Assembly: GCA_034509735.1 (NCBI GenBank) | Contig: JACGWO010000012.1 | Location: 18,629,188-18,693,187, forward strand | Direction: 5' to 3' | Length of the DNA stretch: 64,000 bases | Source of the DNA: Sesamum alatum | Lineage: Eukaryota > Streptophyta > Magnoliopsida > Lamiales > Pedaliaceae | Shown here: positions 12,496 to 25,557 of the stretch, piece by piece | Layout: every line of letters begins with the position of its first letter | How positions within the stretch are numbered: the stretch's first letter is position 1 | Made by a program: the position numbers and the translations under genes | Notes under the pieces: model-generated | The model's input: the letters and a program-made list of their open reading frames with translations, nothing else | Told to the model about the DNA's origin: nothing | Databases searched by the model: none

Positions 12496-14645
12496 TGTTA
12501 GAATAGGTGGCTGGAAAGCCAATTAGATTAGCCTTGATGTAATCTATTTCTGACAATTTTATTGTAATTGTAATATTGTTATATGAGTAAAGTGAGTATT
12601 CATGTTTGGCAATTCCATTTGTTGTGCTCGCTATTTATGTTTATTCTATTAACATCACAACAAAGCTCACAGGCAAAACGTACAACCCATGTAGTTAGGC
12701 TGCACATTGGATGGTAGCTATGACACCAACTTTTAAGGGTTGGGTCTAAAACGTTCCAAGTTGAGGACCTCGGGACAGGGCATCGAGAGTCCTATAGAGA
12801 CTTGCACTAAGGATTGTATTCATTGGATGAGTGCCGTGTTTCATCGGCGACAAACGTTGGACGTGTATGCAATATTATTGGGTTAGTTGACAAGGGTGTC
12901 AACTGACTGAACAGGCTCACGAGAATCGTCATATGGAAGCCTTGAAGCCATGGTCGGCATGATTGAAATTCCCGGCTCCGATAGTACGAGATTAGTCCTC
13001 GGACTTGAGGAATCGTGGTAGTTACATGCATATGATGATTGTATCTAGCATCTGGCAAGAGATGTCCGTATCTGGAATACGTTCATCATAAGCCTTTTTC
13101 AGTGCAGTTCGGAATATGTATTGAGAACGGTGGACTCCAAGATAGATCCTTCACCTATTAGTATATGACAGTCGAGTCTCCCATGCGCTCTGAGACCGTT
13201 TAAACTCTTTAAGTCTGTGGCCACAACGATTGGTCGAGTAGGGAATGGTTTCCTACGTCGATCAATAGAGTAAACGTGTATCGAGTTATTAAGCATAGTT
13301 GTCTAGTCCAGGATGAGAACCGACGCTCAATTCTATGCCCTAGACTTAGATTGGGAGACGAATGATGGAAGGACCGTACTCGTATGGAACTCGGGAGCCT
13401 AAAGGTTCACGCCAACATTCACCTAGTCTCTAGTGCCATGGACCGTTGCTAGATGACCACCCATGGTGACGGGCGTTTTGTAGATTAATGGTTAACTGAA
13501 AAATAGTTAATTAAATTAGATTTAATTGACCAATTGTGTGGACACAAGCCCAAGTCTAGTTGAGGGTGAACCTAATGAGTCACACACAAATCACTTTGGA
13601 TTTGGCGGAATTAATTTGGATTTAATCTAGAAGGAGCGAATAAATTTAATTGGATTAAATTTATTCATGAAAGAAATGAATGATTGGATCATTTATTGAG
13701 AAATCCAGTTGATGGATGGTCCAAAATTAATTAATTTTTTGGATTTAGAACCTTTAAATTAATTGGATTAATTTATCAAGTTTGGCTAGAACAATTGATT
13801 GGATCAATTATTCACAATTTGGACTTATGTTTATTTAATTGGATTAAATAAATAATTGGAATTCAATTGGATTGAAATTAATTAGATTAATTAATGCCCA
13901 ATGGATATATGTTTTGACTTTATTTAATTTGATCAAATACAAGTCCATTTTTCATGCAAGTTGAAGCTAGTTAAGGAGGAGTTTCAACTCCTTCACATAT
14001 GACATGATATGAATGACCATAAGCTGATTTGTGGGTGGTTTTCTCTTGCTATCATGGAGGTTAATTGTGTAGGTGGTTTTTTGAACTCTACATTCTACAT
14101 ACACAAAACAACTTTGCTAGACATTTACACACTAACTTACTTCATTTTTGTTGGAGCTTTTAGGCCAAAATCTCTCTGAAAATTCTCTCTTTTAGTGTTC
14201 ATACTTCTTAGAGAAGGTTGAACAAGACATTCCAAGGTACACTAATTGATAGTGCTTTCTTTGGAATTATTTCTTCTTCTTTGTTTCTATTTTCTATCTA
14301 GCAATAGAGTAGAAATAAATCCCAAAGTGTGGTGTGGAACGCATTAGAGGAGTTCTACGTTGAGCTCTCAAGTGGACGAACCAAGAAGGAAAAAGAAAGG
14401 AACAACGCACGAACCCGTTCTGCATTAACGAATAAAGGTTGGTTTCTTTTTACATTTTATGTACCTTTGTTTTTCTCCTTATAAGCCATATGTCCAGCAT
14501 ATTTTCTTTTGTTATTTATGCTTTGACATACACCGAACGCTTGAGAACTTCAAAGGGAACACCTCCTTGAATAGGGTTTAAATTATGCCTTAAATTTATG
14601 TTTTTACGCTTCCGTTGCGTTCCCGGGCCGTACCCGATTCATTCA
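12496..14645 (+). repeat. Copia-1 5' LTR
   Basis: 2,150 bp, TGTTAG...TTCA, aligned end to end with 20460-22651. The middle is made of repeated AATTAATTGGATTAA-type blocks. It lacks about 47 bp present in the 3' LTR near 22017-22063. Confidence 0.92.
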
Positions 14646-14646
14646 G

Positions 14647-14658
14647 TGGTATCAGAGC
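14647..14658 (+). other. Copia-1 primer-binding site
   Basis: TGGTATCAGAGC one base after the 5' LTR. This is complementary to the 3' end of initiator tRNA-Met, the usual copia primer. Confidence 0.9.
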
Positions 14659-16572
14659 CTGGTTTGGTGTTGTGGCTTTAAGGATTTACATGTTATAATG
14701 TGTAAAGCATGTACAACGTGTTTAAAACGCTTTTGGAAAGCATGTTTTACATTTTTTCTAGCATGATTAATTATCTGAAAATGTGTTAATTTGCTTTTGA
14801 AATTATGGATATCCATGCATTTTATGAGAATTTGATTTTCTGTAAATGCATGTTTATATTTCAGTTTTACAACAGATTTTTTTTTAAAAAAAGAAATTGG
14901 AAAACGTTTAGCAGTCGTCTGCTTGCTGCTGCCTGCCGGCAGGTCACTAGGCCAGCAGGCCGGGCGTGCGCGCCCGCTAGCCGTGTGTGCTGGCAGGCAG
15001 CGCAGGCAGGCGGCCTTCGCGCGTGCGGTCTACCGTCGGCCGGTCTTGGACGTCCAGGCTATTTTTGCATCATTTTTTCGTGAAAATTTTAATTTTTTGA
15101 TATTTGCTACTTTCTGAATGTGAGTAATTTTGGCATATTTTAATTTTAGTTAAATTAAATTTTTTCAAATATTTTTTGACGCCTTAGATTATTTTGAAAA
15201 TAATTTCCAAACTAAAATTATTTATACATTAGATGTATGGGTGATATCCATTTTTTCAATTGCATTATTAATGTATTATTTTATGCACTTAATTATATTT
15301 ATGGTTAGATATTGGATATCTTGTTATAAATGCATGGAATGTATTTATTTGTTGGCATATTTATATTTGATATAAATGTGCTTTGTTGTTGTTGTTGTTT
15401 ATTTGATAAATAATAAGGATGATCACTAGCCCTTTTTAGCCTATGTATGGTTTAATTTATCGTTGGGTGAGGCTTGCGTGCCTCTTTGTTTTTTTTCCTT
15501 CTTTCTATCGTTTTTAGCCTTGAAATAATAAGGCTTTTTTCCTCTCTATTAATGTACTCCCCCCGACTTATGATTGGGGTTTCTTTTAAGTTGTAATGAG
15601 AGTGGATTAGGTTGTGAGGCTTTATTTTATTAAATGTAAGCTTTCAAGGAGATGAATGTCCGGTGGACGGAGCCCATGATGTAAGGTTAAGAAGAACAAA
15701 GGAGAAATTTTTACAAGGCCCCATTAGAATGATAATGGGATGCAAATATTGTAATAGTGTAGGTCTACCCTAGTTTGACCATAGATCCACTGCGGGCGCA
15801 GTGGATCAATTAGGAATGGGCTTGTAATCATCCTAACACGGGCGTGCTAGGTTTGTTTTGCATGTGCTTAAGTTTTTTGTGCTTTGATGTATGGTGTATT
15901 TGGAATGCATCTTATTACATTATATGTATGAATCTTGAGCATGCAAAATACTAATAATGATGAGGTCTCGGTCTTAATAAAATGATTAACTCTCACTTGG
16001 ATGGTCCAAGTAAATATTAGGCCCACAAATGGAATTAAATCAAATTACTTGATTATTCCAAGCCTTCCATTCGTAATAATGTAATGATGAAGCTACTTTC
16101 ATCTAAAGCGTGGTCTCACGAGTCGTGGCATGTTTTGGAATGAAAGAAAGCTGCATTATTGTTACGAACAAAGAAATATGCTCCTGTTTTCCTATCTCAC
16201 GAGTCGTGGGGGGCGACAGTTGAGATATGATTTGGTTGATGGATCGGGCCTAACACTGAAGTAACATGATTCGCTTGGAGTCCTCGGAATCATGTGAAAG
16301 ATGTGAGGCAAAGTATCTTGGGAATCTCATTGGATGAGAATGGTATTGGATACCTCCCACAAAGCTTTTTCTATGTGAATTGTAAAAGTGGGGCAAGGAG
16401 AATCGTGTTTGTGGATCCCAAGCCCACTAGGAAATGGTTTCCCGAAACCCCACTTGAGAGTGGTGGGCTTTCGTAGAAATAGTGGGAGGGTTAATGACTA
16501 AAGACCATGTCATAAACTTGAATTAAATATTACAATTCATTTGCTAATTTTTGTTTTACATTTTGAATGTAG
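14659..16572 (+). other. Copia-1 untranslated leader with structured GC island and paired palindrome
   Basis: A 1.9-kb leader without coding potential. An A-rich stretch (about 14882-14905) is followed by a GC-rich island (about 14905-15062). The island contains the palindrome CCTGCCGGCAGG (14932-14943) and the hairpin GGGCG-TGCG-CGCCC (14962-14975). Near the gag start the palindrome-like CACGAGTCGTG occurs twice (16117-16127 and 16198-16208), 81 bp apart. Copia-3 has the same arrangement. Confidence 0.75.
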
Positions 16573-17942
16573 ATGTCTAGGAATCCGTTATCTATGATTA
16601 TGGAGACTAACAAATTTAATGGAACGAACTACAATGATTGGCTGCATAATCTGAGGATTGTCCTTGATTACGAAAACCAGGCTTATGTTCTGAATAAGCC
16701 ATTTCCCGAAACCTTGCCGGAGGGTTCCTCGCCAGAAGAGCGTTTGACGTTCGTAAAATGGCATGAGGATGACCGCAAGGTACCCAACATCATATTGGCA
16801 TCTATGACCAATGAGATCCAGAAACATTATGATAGGTTGGACCATGCCAACGTGATAATGCTCCGCTGACAGGATATATATGCTGTTCCGGATAAGCATA
16901 TTAGATATGCCGCCACAAAACCATTTTTCGGCACCAAGATGACTGAAGGATCTCTGTACATGAACATGGGATCAAGATGCTTTCCCTTGTGGAAAAACTT
17001 GAGGATCTCAAAGCTGGGCTTGATAATGATACATATATAGATGTGATCCTACAGTCTCTTTTTCCCTCTTACGACCCTTTTGTTGTGAATTACAACATGA
17101 ATGGGCTTGAGAAGTCCATACACGAGTTGATTAACATGTTGACCCAATTCGAAGCAATGACCAAAAGGTCTGTGCCGACGATACTGGTTGGGGAGGCTTC
17201 AACCTCTAAGGCGAAAGGCAAGAGGGTCGGACACTTGAAGAGGAAGAAGGGAAAGGCAAAAGGCACTGCTAGCGCTCAGAGCTCTCCTGTTGCCCCAGTG
17301 GGGATGGGCAAAGGAAAGAGAAAGGTTGGCCCGCAACAGTCGAGGGCAAATGATGTCTGCATACATTGCCATGAAAAAGGGCATTGGAATAGGGACTGCC
17401 CCAAGCTCCTCTCCAATCAAGGTATGTTTGTTATTGAAGTTAAAATGATTACTAATTCTACTTCTTGGGTATTGGATACCGGCTCTAGAGCTCACATCTG
17501 CAATGATTTGCAGGTGCTGGAAAGAAGCAGAAAGCCAAGTAGGGACGAGGTCGTGCTGAGGCTGGGTGATGGCAAGGCTATTGCTGCTGGAGCTGTAGAT
17601 CTAGTCCACTTAGTTGTTAGTGATCAAGTTAGGATAGAATTAAAAGATTGCTATTATGTACCTAGCATGATAAAGAATATCATTTCCATACCGTTGTTGG
17701 ACAATGCTGGTTTTGAGTTTATGATCAATAAAAACTATTTTTATTTGATGAAAAATGGTTCTTCACATCTGCTAGGTAAACTTCATAATGGTCTTTATAT
17801 TCTTCAACAACATGATTTGATCATGACTGCTCAAAACAAACGAAAAATAGATAATCAAGAAAACACACAGATTTGGCATGTAAGGCTAGGTCACATCTCT
17901 CAAGATAGGATTAGGAGGTTGGTGGACTCAAAGAGTCTATAA
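16573..17942 (+). pseudogene. Copia-1 gag and protease, broken
   Basis: Starts at ATG 16573 (MSRNPLSMIMETNKFNGTNY), the usual gag start of this copia group with the DUF4219/UBN2-type FNGTNYxDW motif. A TGA at 16867-16869 is followed by a frame change. Gag resumes at 16977 (MLSLVEKLEDLKAGLDNDTY). The CCHC knuckle CIHCHEKGHWNRDC is intact. The aspartic protease has WVLDTGSRAHI, so the DTG active site is present. The pre-integrase domain follows (WHVRLGHIS), ending at a TAA at 17940. Confidence 0.88.
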
Positions 17943-18900
17943 ATAGATGATTTGGACCATCTACCAGCCTGCGAGTCTTGTCTAAAAGGGAAAATGACCA
18001 AGAAGCCCTTTGTTGGACAAAACATGCTTGCCAATGGTCTGTGTGATTTGATCCATTCAGACGTCTGTGGGCCACTAAATACACAGGCCAGAGGAGGATT
18101 TTCTTACTTCAAAATTTTTACCGATGATCACTCACGGTATGGTTAAGTTTACCTTTTGAGGTACAAGTCTGAGACCTTTGGAAGGTTAAAAGAGTTCAGG
18201 CTTGAAGTTAAAACCAAACTGATCGCAAAATTAAAGCCCTTCGGTCGGACCAAGGTGGTGAGTATTTGAATAGGGAATTCGTGGATTACCTAAAAGAGAA
18301 TGGGATTCTCACTCAGTGGACTCCTCCCAGAACGCCACAACTGAACGGCTTCTCTAAAAGGAGGAATCGAGCCTTGCTGGACATGGTTCGATCCATGATG
18401 GGTTTTACCGAACTGTCCTTATCCTTCTGGGGTTATGCTCTTAAGACGGTGGCTAAGTTATTAAACATGGCACCTTCTAAGACTGTGGCCCAGACGCCAT
18501 ATCAGATATGGCATGGCAAGCCTGCTTCCTATAAGTACTTGAGAGTGGGGGGTAGCCCTGCATACGTCAAGAGACTAGTGGGAGACAAACTGGACTCGAG
18601 GTCTAGTTTGTGCAGGTTCGTGGGTTATCCTAAGGAAACTGTGGGCTATTATTTTTATGATCCTTCTGAGCAAAAGGTTTTTGTCTTGGGCAACGCAGTG
18701 TTCTTGGAAAAGGGTTTTCCAGCGGATACCCGTCATGAAGAATTGTTCCTTGAGGAATCAAGTGGGGCAATACCTCAAACGGATCCAACGACATCATCTG
18801 CGCCTGTAGTTCCCACTGGCGATATTCATGTCCTCCGAAGGTCGACTAGAGTTTCCCATCAACTTGATAGGTATGGGTTTCTGGGTCTGACCGGTCAGTT
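17874..18900 (+). pseudogene. Copia-1 integrase, broken, catalytic Glu replaced by Lys
   Basis: The zinc-binding part is WHVRLGHIS...CESCLKGKM. The catalytic core has HSDVCGP (first Asp), then a stop after DDHSRYG (18146). It resumes out of frame through RSDQGGEYL. The conserved GxxERRN motif at the third acid reads GFSKRRN, and the Lys codon is 18356-18358. That change alone should abolish strand transfer (inference from the DDE mechanism). The C-terminal part has GSPAYVKRLVGDKLD and CRFVGYPKETVGYYFYDP. Confidence 0.85.
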
Positions 18901-20421
18901 GGACAATGATCCAAAGACCTACGGAGAAGCAATGTCGGACATCGATTCGGGAAAATTGGTTAAGGCCATGAAATCTGAAATGGACTCTATGAGTTCAAAC
19001 AAGGTTTGGACCTTAGTAGATCCACCCAAGGGTATTAAACCCGTAGGGTGTAAATAGTTTTACAAACGTAAGCTTGGAGCTGACGGGGAGGTGACTACCT
19101 TCAATGCCAGGCTTGTGGCAAAAGGTTATACTTAGCGGCCTGGGGTTGATTTTGAGGAAACCTATTCGCGCATGGCCAAGTCACTGCATTGTATGACTAT
19201 GAAATATGGCAGATGGACGTGAAAACGGCCTCCCTTAATGAATTTGTTGAGGAAGAGATCTATATGGATCAGTCGGAGGGTTTCACATCTGTTGGAGAAG
19301 AGCAGAAGGTCTGCCATCTCCAAAGGTCCATCTATGGTCTCAAACAAACTTCCCGAAGTTGGAATATCCGTTTTGATGAAGTCATACGGGGTTATGATTT
19401 CATCAAGAACGAGTTTGACCCTTGTGTATACAAGAAGGTCAGTGGGAGTTCGATTGCATTCCTAGTGCTTTATGTGCACTACATCTTGCTTATTGGGAAT
19501 GATGTAAAGATGTTAGGTAACACTAAAGCATGGTTGTCCACACAATTCTCCATGAAGGACTTGGGTGATGCTTCCTATATCCTAGGTATCAAGATTATTC
19601 GGGATAGATCTAAAAGGATGTTAGGAATGACCCAAACCTCGTATGTTGAGAAAGTCTTGAAGAGATTCAAGATGGAAAACTCAAAACGAGGATTCTTTCC
19701 TATGAGGCATGGTGTTAAACTGTCCAAGAAGCAGTCTCCTAAGACTGATGAGGAAGTTAGAAGGATGTTGGACATCCCCTATGCTTCAGCCGTAGGGAGG
19801 ATACAGTATGTTGTGCAGTGCACAATGCCCGATTTCGCCTTCGCTTTGAGCATAATGAGCAGATATCAGGCTTGTGCTGGTGAGGCTCATTGGACTGCAG
19901 TCAAGACCATTCTTAAGTACCTGAGAAGGACTAAAGATATGTCCTTGATTTACGGTGGTGGAGAGTTGATTCTGGAAGGCTACAACGACGCTAGCTTCCA
20001 GTCTAATGAGGATGATGCCAAGTCTCAATCTAGATTTGTATTCAGGCTTAATGGTGGTGTGGTGGCTTGGAAAAGTTCCAAGTAGGATACCACAGCTGAT
20101 TCCACCATGGAAGCTGAGTACATAGCGGCTTCGGAATCGGCTAAGGAGGCGGTTTGGATGAAAAACTACATCTAAGAGTTAGGTGTAGTGCCTAGAATTG
20201 CTGAGTTAGTGGTTATCTTCGGTGATAACAACAGGGCTATAACACAAGTGAAGGAACCGAGATCCAAACACATTCTTAGACGCTACCATCTGCTTAGAGA
20301 GATGGTGGGAAGAGGTAACGTTAGGATGGACCGAGTCACATCGGCAGAAAATACGGCAGATCCGGTGACCAAGCCAGTGTCGCAGGTTGCTCATACTCAG
20401 TATCTTGGGAGATGGGTTTGA
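18901..20421 (+). pseudogene. Copia-1 reverse transcriptase and RNase H, broken
   Basis: RT enters at KVWTLVDPPKG. A TAG sits where the conserved RWVYKRK block should be (about 19054) and a second stop at about 19134. A frame change then leads into 19189-20085, which has QMDVKTASLNEFV and CHLQRSIYGLKQ. The catalytic YVDD box is YVHY (codons 19471-19482), so both active-site Asp residues are lost. RNase H has DASFQSNEDD, a stop at 20083, MEAEYIAASESAKEAVW and GDNNRA. The last open part ends at 20421, 26 bp before the polypurine tract. Confidence 0.88.
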
Positions 20422-20447
20422 GGGTCATGAGTGATTGGCTTTAGCGT

Positions 20448-20459
20448 CAAGTGGGAGAT
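20448..20459 (+). other. Copia-1 polypurine tract
   Basis: CAAGTGGGAGAT directly abuts the 3' LTR. An identical tract precedes the Copia-3 3' LTR. Confidence 0.8.
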
Positions 20460-22651
20460 TGTTAGAATAGGTGACCGAAAAGCCAATTAGATTGGCCTTA
20501 ATGTAATCTATTTCTGATTTCATTATAATTGTAATATTGTTATATGAATAAAGTGATTATTCATGTTTGGCAATTCCATTTGTTGTGCTCGTTATTTATG
20601 TTTATTCTATTAACATCACAACAAAGCCCACAGGCCAAACGTACAACCCATGTAGTTGGGCTGAGCATTGGATGGTAGCTGTGAGACCAACTTCTAAGGG
20701 TTGTCTGAGACATTCCAAGTCCAGGACCTCGAGACAGGACATCGAGAGTCCTATAGAGACTTGCACTAAGAATTGCATTCATTGGATGAGTGCCGTGTTT
20801 CATTGGCGACAAACGTTGGACGTCTATGCAATATTAGTGGGTTAGTTGACAAGGGTATCAACTGACTAAACTGGATCGCAGGAATCGTCATATGGAAGCC
20901 TTGGAGGCTTGGTCGGTATGACTGGAATTCCAGGCTTCGATAGTATGAGATTAGTCCTCGAACTTGAGGAATCATGGCAGTTACGTGCATATGATAATTG
21001 TATCTAGCATCTGGCAAGAGATGTCTGTATCTGGGATACGTTCATCATAAGCCTTTTTCAGTGTAGTCGTAATATGTATTGAGGACGGTGGATTCCAAGA
21101 TAGGATCCATCACCTGTCAGTATATGACAGTCGAGTCTCCTATGCGCTTTGAGATAGTTTAAACTCTTTAAGTATGTGGCCACAACAATTGGTCGAGTAG
21201 GGAATGATTTCCTACGTCGATCAATAGAGTAAACATGTCTCGAGTTGTTAAGCATAGTTGTCTAATCCAGGATGGGAACCGACGCCCAATTCCCTGCCCT
21301 AGACTTAGACTGGGAGATGGATCATGGAAGGATCGTACTCGTATGGAACTCGGGAGCCTAAATGTTCACGCCAACATTCACCTAGTGTCTAGTGCCATGG
21401 TGATGGGCGTTTTTTCGATTAATGGTTAATCGGAAAATAGTTAATTAAATTGGATTTAATTGACCAATTGTGTGGACACAAACTCAAATCTAACTGAGGG
21501 TGAACCTAATAAGTCACACACAAATCACTTTGGATTTGGCAGAATTAATTCTAGAAGGAGCGAAGAAATTTAATTGGATTAAATTTATTCAAGAGAGAAA
21601 TAAATGATTGGATCATTTATTGAGAAATCCATTTGATGTATGGTCCAAAATTAATTTATTGGATTAATTAATTTTTTAGACTTAGAACCTTTAAATTAAT
21701 TGGATTAATTTATCGGGTTTTGGCTAGAACAATTGATTGAATCAATTATTCACAATTTGGACTTATGTTTATTTAATTGGATTAAATAAATAATTGAGCT
21801 TCAATTGGATCGAAATTAATTAGATTAATTAATGCCCAATGGATATATGTTTGGACTTTATTTAATTTGATTAAATACAAGTCCAAAAACATAAAGATCC
21901 AAATCCATTTTTCATGCAAGTTGAAGCTAGTTAAGGAGGAGTTTCAACTCCTTCACATATGACATGATATGCACGACCATAAGCAGATTTGTGGGTGGTT
22001 TTCTCTTGCGATCATGTGTAGTGGATGTGCTAGAAGTGTGTGTGTATGTGGAAGTTGCCTTGGAGGTTAATTGTGTAGGTGGTTTTTTGAACTCTACATT
22101 CTACATAAACAAAACAACTTTGCCAGACATTTACACACTAACTTACCTCATTTTTGCTGGAGCTTTTAGGCCAAAATCTCTCTGAAAATTCTCTCTTTTA
22201 GTGTTCATACTTCTTAGAGAAGATTGAACAATACATTCCAAGGTACACTAATTGATAGTGCTTTCTTTGGAATTGTTTCTTCTTCTTTGTTTCTATTTTC
22301 TATCTAGCAATTGAGTAGAAATAAATCTCAAAGTGTGGTGTGGAATGCATTAGAGGAGTTCTACGTTGAGCTCTCAAGTGGACGAACAAAGAAGGAAAAA
22401 TAAAGGAAAAACGCACGAACCCGTTCTACATTAACGAACAAAGGTTGGTTTCCTTTTACATTTTATGTACCTTTATTTTTCTCCTTATAAGCCACATGCC
22501 CAACATGTTTTCTTTTGTTATTTATGCTTTGACAAACACCGAACGCCCAAGAACTTCAAAGGGAACACCCCTTTGAATCCGGTTTAAATTATGCTTTAAA
22601 TTTAGGTTTTTACGCTTCCGTTGCATTCCCGAGCTGTACCCAATTCTTTCA
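20460..22651 (+). repeat. Copia-1 3' LTR
   Basis: 2,192 bp, TGTTAG...TTCA. Compared with the 5' LTR it lost about 26 bp near 21401 between two CCATGG-containing direct repeats and kept about 47 bp that the 5' copy lost. Confidence 0.92.
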
Positions 22652-25557
22652 AAAACTGAATATGTTAATGTGAGGATCTCAATGCTAATGTAAACACTTA
22701 AGGTGCATATTACTTACTTGTGTTAATGTTGAAATTCAAATTAACACCTTATTGGTGAGTTTTTTGCTACGAAGTAGTATTGAGTACAAATGTTATGTTT
22801 CCAGCGGGAGATGTAATCCACAAATATTATAAAGCTGAATCTAAGAATAGTATGCAGAAATGTAAACAAATTCAACAAAAGAGCTTACATTAGGGGAAGT
22901 TAGTTTGATCGAATGACCCAATATAATGCAAAATAACTTACATATAAAAGATGTACTAAGCTTCATCAAGTTCCTACTTTCAACATTCACAAAAACTACA
23001 ATACATTAAAACTTTCACAAAAATAAGAATTCAAAGTGACATTCACAATAAATTGAATAACTTTCGATGATATCCTTCAGCATCAGGGTTTCCAAGGCCT
23101 TCTCTTAGCCATCCCCTAATATTCTGCAAGACTTGAGAGATGATTGGCCTTTTGTTCATTACCTTGGGTACCCCTGGGTACTGTTGGCTACTGTGCATTT
23201 GATGATGTTGGTCTAAAATTCCAAAATTTGGTTGAAGTGTGGTTGATGCTTGTGTTGAATTTGGTAATGCCCTTTCTTTTCCTGGCAAGGTTGTATTATT
23301 TTTTCCTTGATATGAAATCTCTTCTTATAGTAAACACATGCTAAGTTATTATGAACAAATCACAGTACAAAATTAGGTTAATTGAACTATGTAAAATAGC
23401 CTACATTGGTTGAGATGATCTCTGACTTCTGGCTACGTTAGATATGTCTTTCCCTTTTTATGTTAGTTGTTTATTCAAAAAAATAAGAAAAATCTTTACA
23501 TGTTGATGATGACTTAACTTAAAATTAAAAATGGAATATGCATTACCCTTCCTCTGACGGTTGACTCTTTCTGACATGTATAAGCTTATTGTGCAGGTGT
23601 TTGTTGTTGCAATAAACAATAAATTTTCATCAGATTCAATATAATTTAAAAGTAAAAAATATAAAAGAGATATGTATACCATTTCTTCAATTAAGGAAAC
23701 TTCATGACTTGCAGGAGCTTGTTGTGCATTTGTTGTTGCTGGGAAAAAGAAGAATAAATTGGCCTTAGATTCTTGGTGACATAAACTCAAACATAAAAAA
23801 TGAGATAGCGCACGTACCCCTTCATGACTTGCAGATGCTTGTTATGCATAATCTTGAAATTCTAGAGGGCTTTCAGAACCTTGAGTAGCCATTTTCCAAA
23901 ATTGAGACCCCTGTAAGTTGCAAAACACAAATTAGGGGCTGGAAATGAAAAAAAATCTAAAGTATCTGAGGAAAATATATGAAAGAATAGGTTTACTTTG
24001 TAAAACTTACTCTGGATATATGAGATTCTTGCTACTAATCTCGTTATGCCCTAGTTTCAGGCTTCGAAGCAATTACTGCACGTATAGGTCAAAATTCTCC
24101 TGGTGGAGGTGTTCTAACACTCATCTAGACCCCTCCTACCGAGCTTCTTAAGTCTACCTCTTGTATTCTTCAACTGGATTGGTTTTAGGGACTAATAGGA
24201 TGTTTTGATATAATTTTTGGCACCTGAAACTAAATAAATCATCTATGCATACACCTTTAAATAGGTGTTTTTCTTGTACAATTCATCAATATATTCCTCA
24301 AGATTAAGTGTCGCAAAGGATATTATAACATAAGCATGGGCACAAGGATAACCATTTAGTTGAAACATGTACCATGAACATGTTTACTACCGAAATCCAC
24401 AACATATTTTGTCAAGAAAATTGTTTATATCATACTCAGTTCCCCCCCTCCCCCAGATCTTGTGGAAAAATTTCTTGAAAATTGCTTACAATTTCTTGTG
24501 GAATATTAGGGCATATGATCCCTATGTATTTCTCTATCCCTCCTTCTTCATCCCTCCTTCTTTTGAATTCTTAACATAAATTTAGTCCTTATCCATTCAA
24601 ACATGGTGATTATTAGCTTATCTTTAGCATAAAAATGTAATTGTTGAAACTTTTACATAGATTGTTGACTAATATATCATATTTACTATAGACTGAAATG
24701 TAAGACATGACCTAATATTCAAATGGAATCTTTTCTAACCATTCAAATGCAATCTCAACACCAACACATGTTTTGGGATCCAAACTTCCATTTTTCTTCA
24801 TACATCTTTCTATCCTTTTTGTTTGATATTGATGCAACTTTCCAAAAAAAATCCTTAAGTTCCTATAATTTGAATATCATCTTGAACTTCTGGTACATGT
24901 GCATTGGCAATACCTATATTCACTCTCATGAACAAGGTATTTTCTATCTAAACAAATTAAAGCTCCACTTTCTAGTCCCCAAACACCTAATATCATCCAA
25001 TAGTTCAACAAGAAACCATGTCCAGGTTTTTCTGTTTTCAATAGGCACCACCACTAGAGAAATGGGCGGCATGTTATTATTCACATCCCCACCCACAACC
25101 ACTAGTAACTGACCTTTAAAACATGTTTTTGAAAACAACCACTCAAGGCTAATGGTTGGCCTACATCTAGGCAGAAATGTAGATTTCATAGAATGCAAAC
25201 TGAATTAAATTTTTTCGAAGACAGGGATTATCATTGCCTAGGATCAACTTACTAACAAGATTGTCTCACAATAATCCTATAGCTTTTCATATTGTTCTGA
25301 ATCAGCCCTCCTGATAGCCTTTAATGCAGCATTGTTTGGCCTTTATTACCTTAAACCTACTCACACCAATATTAGACTTTCCAATGATTGTATTCTTCAA
25401 TTGCTGAATTGGAATATATGGATTGTCACTTATTGCATTCTCCATCATTTTTTTCTTCCCAAATATGATGTTTTGGCTAGACTGTTATCACATGTTCTTG
25501 AACAAGTGTCCCTTTAATTATTTTAATTGAAAGGTAGTACCTTTCATGATTGGTGAT

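Larger units (their letters stand above)
12496..22651 (+). mobile_element. Copia-1: complete, inactive Ty1/copia LTR retrotransposon
   Basis: Structure: 5' LTR, tRNA-Met-type primer site, 1.9-kb leader, gag-protease-integrase-RT-RNase H order (copia order), polypurine tract, 3' LTR. LTRs begin TGTTAGAATAGGTG and end TTCA. Flanking 5-mers are AAAAA (12491-12495) and AAAAC (22652-22656), a 4/5 match. The LTRs differ by a few percent plus indels, so the insertion is not recent. The polyprotein is interrupted by stops and frameshifts and has lost catalytic residues. Confidence 0.92.

Noticed and set aside
12807..13296. Minus-strand open frames with counterparts at 20766-21255
   Set aside because: They lie in both LTRs of Copia-1 and appear twice only because the LTR is duplicated.
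14805..15117. Ala/Arg-rich open frames in the Copia-1 leader
   Set aside because: Produced by the GC-rich island in all frames; no similarity to Copia-3 at protein level.
18950..20421. Endogenous plant pararetrovirus as source of the RT
   Set aside because: Copia gene order, LTRs, primer site and polypurine tract explain the RT fully.
24723..25112. A 129-codon plus-strand open frame
   Set aside because: Antisense to the MULE2 catalytic domain.
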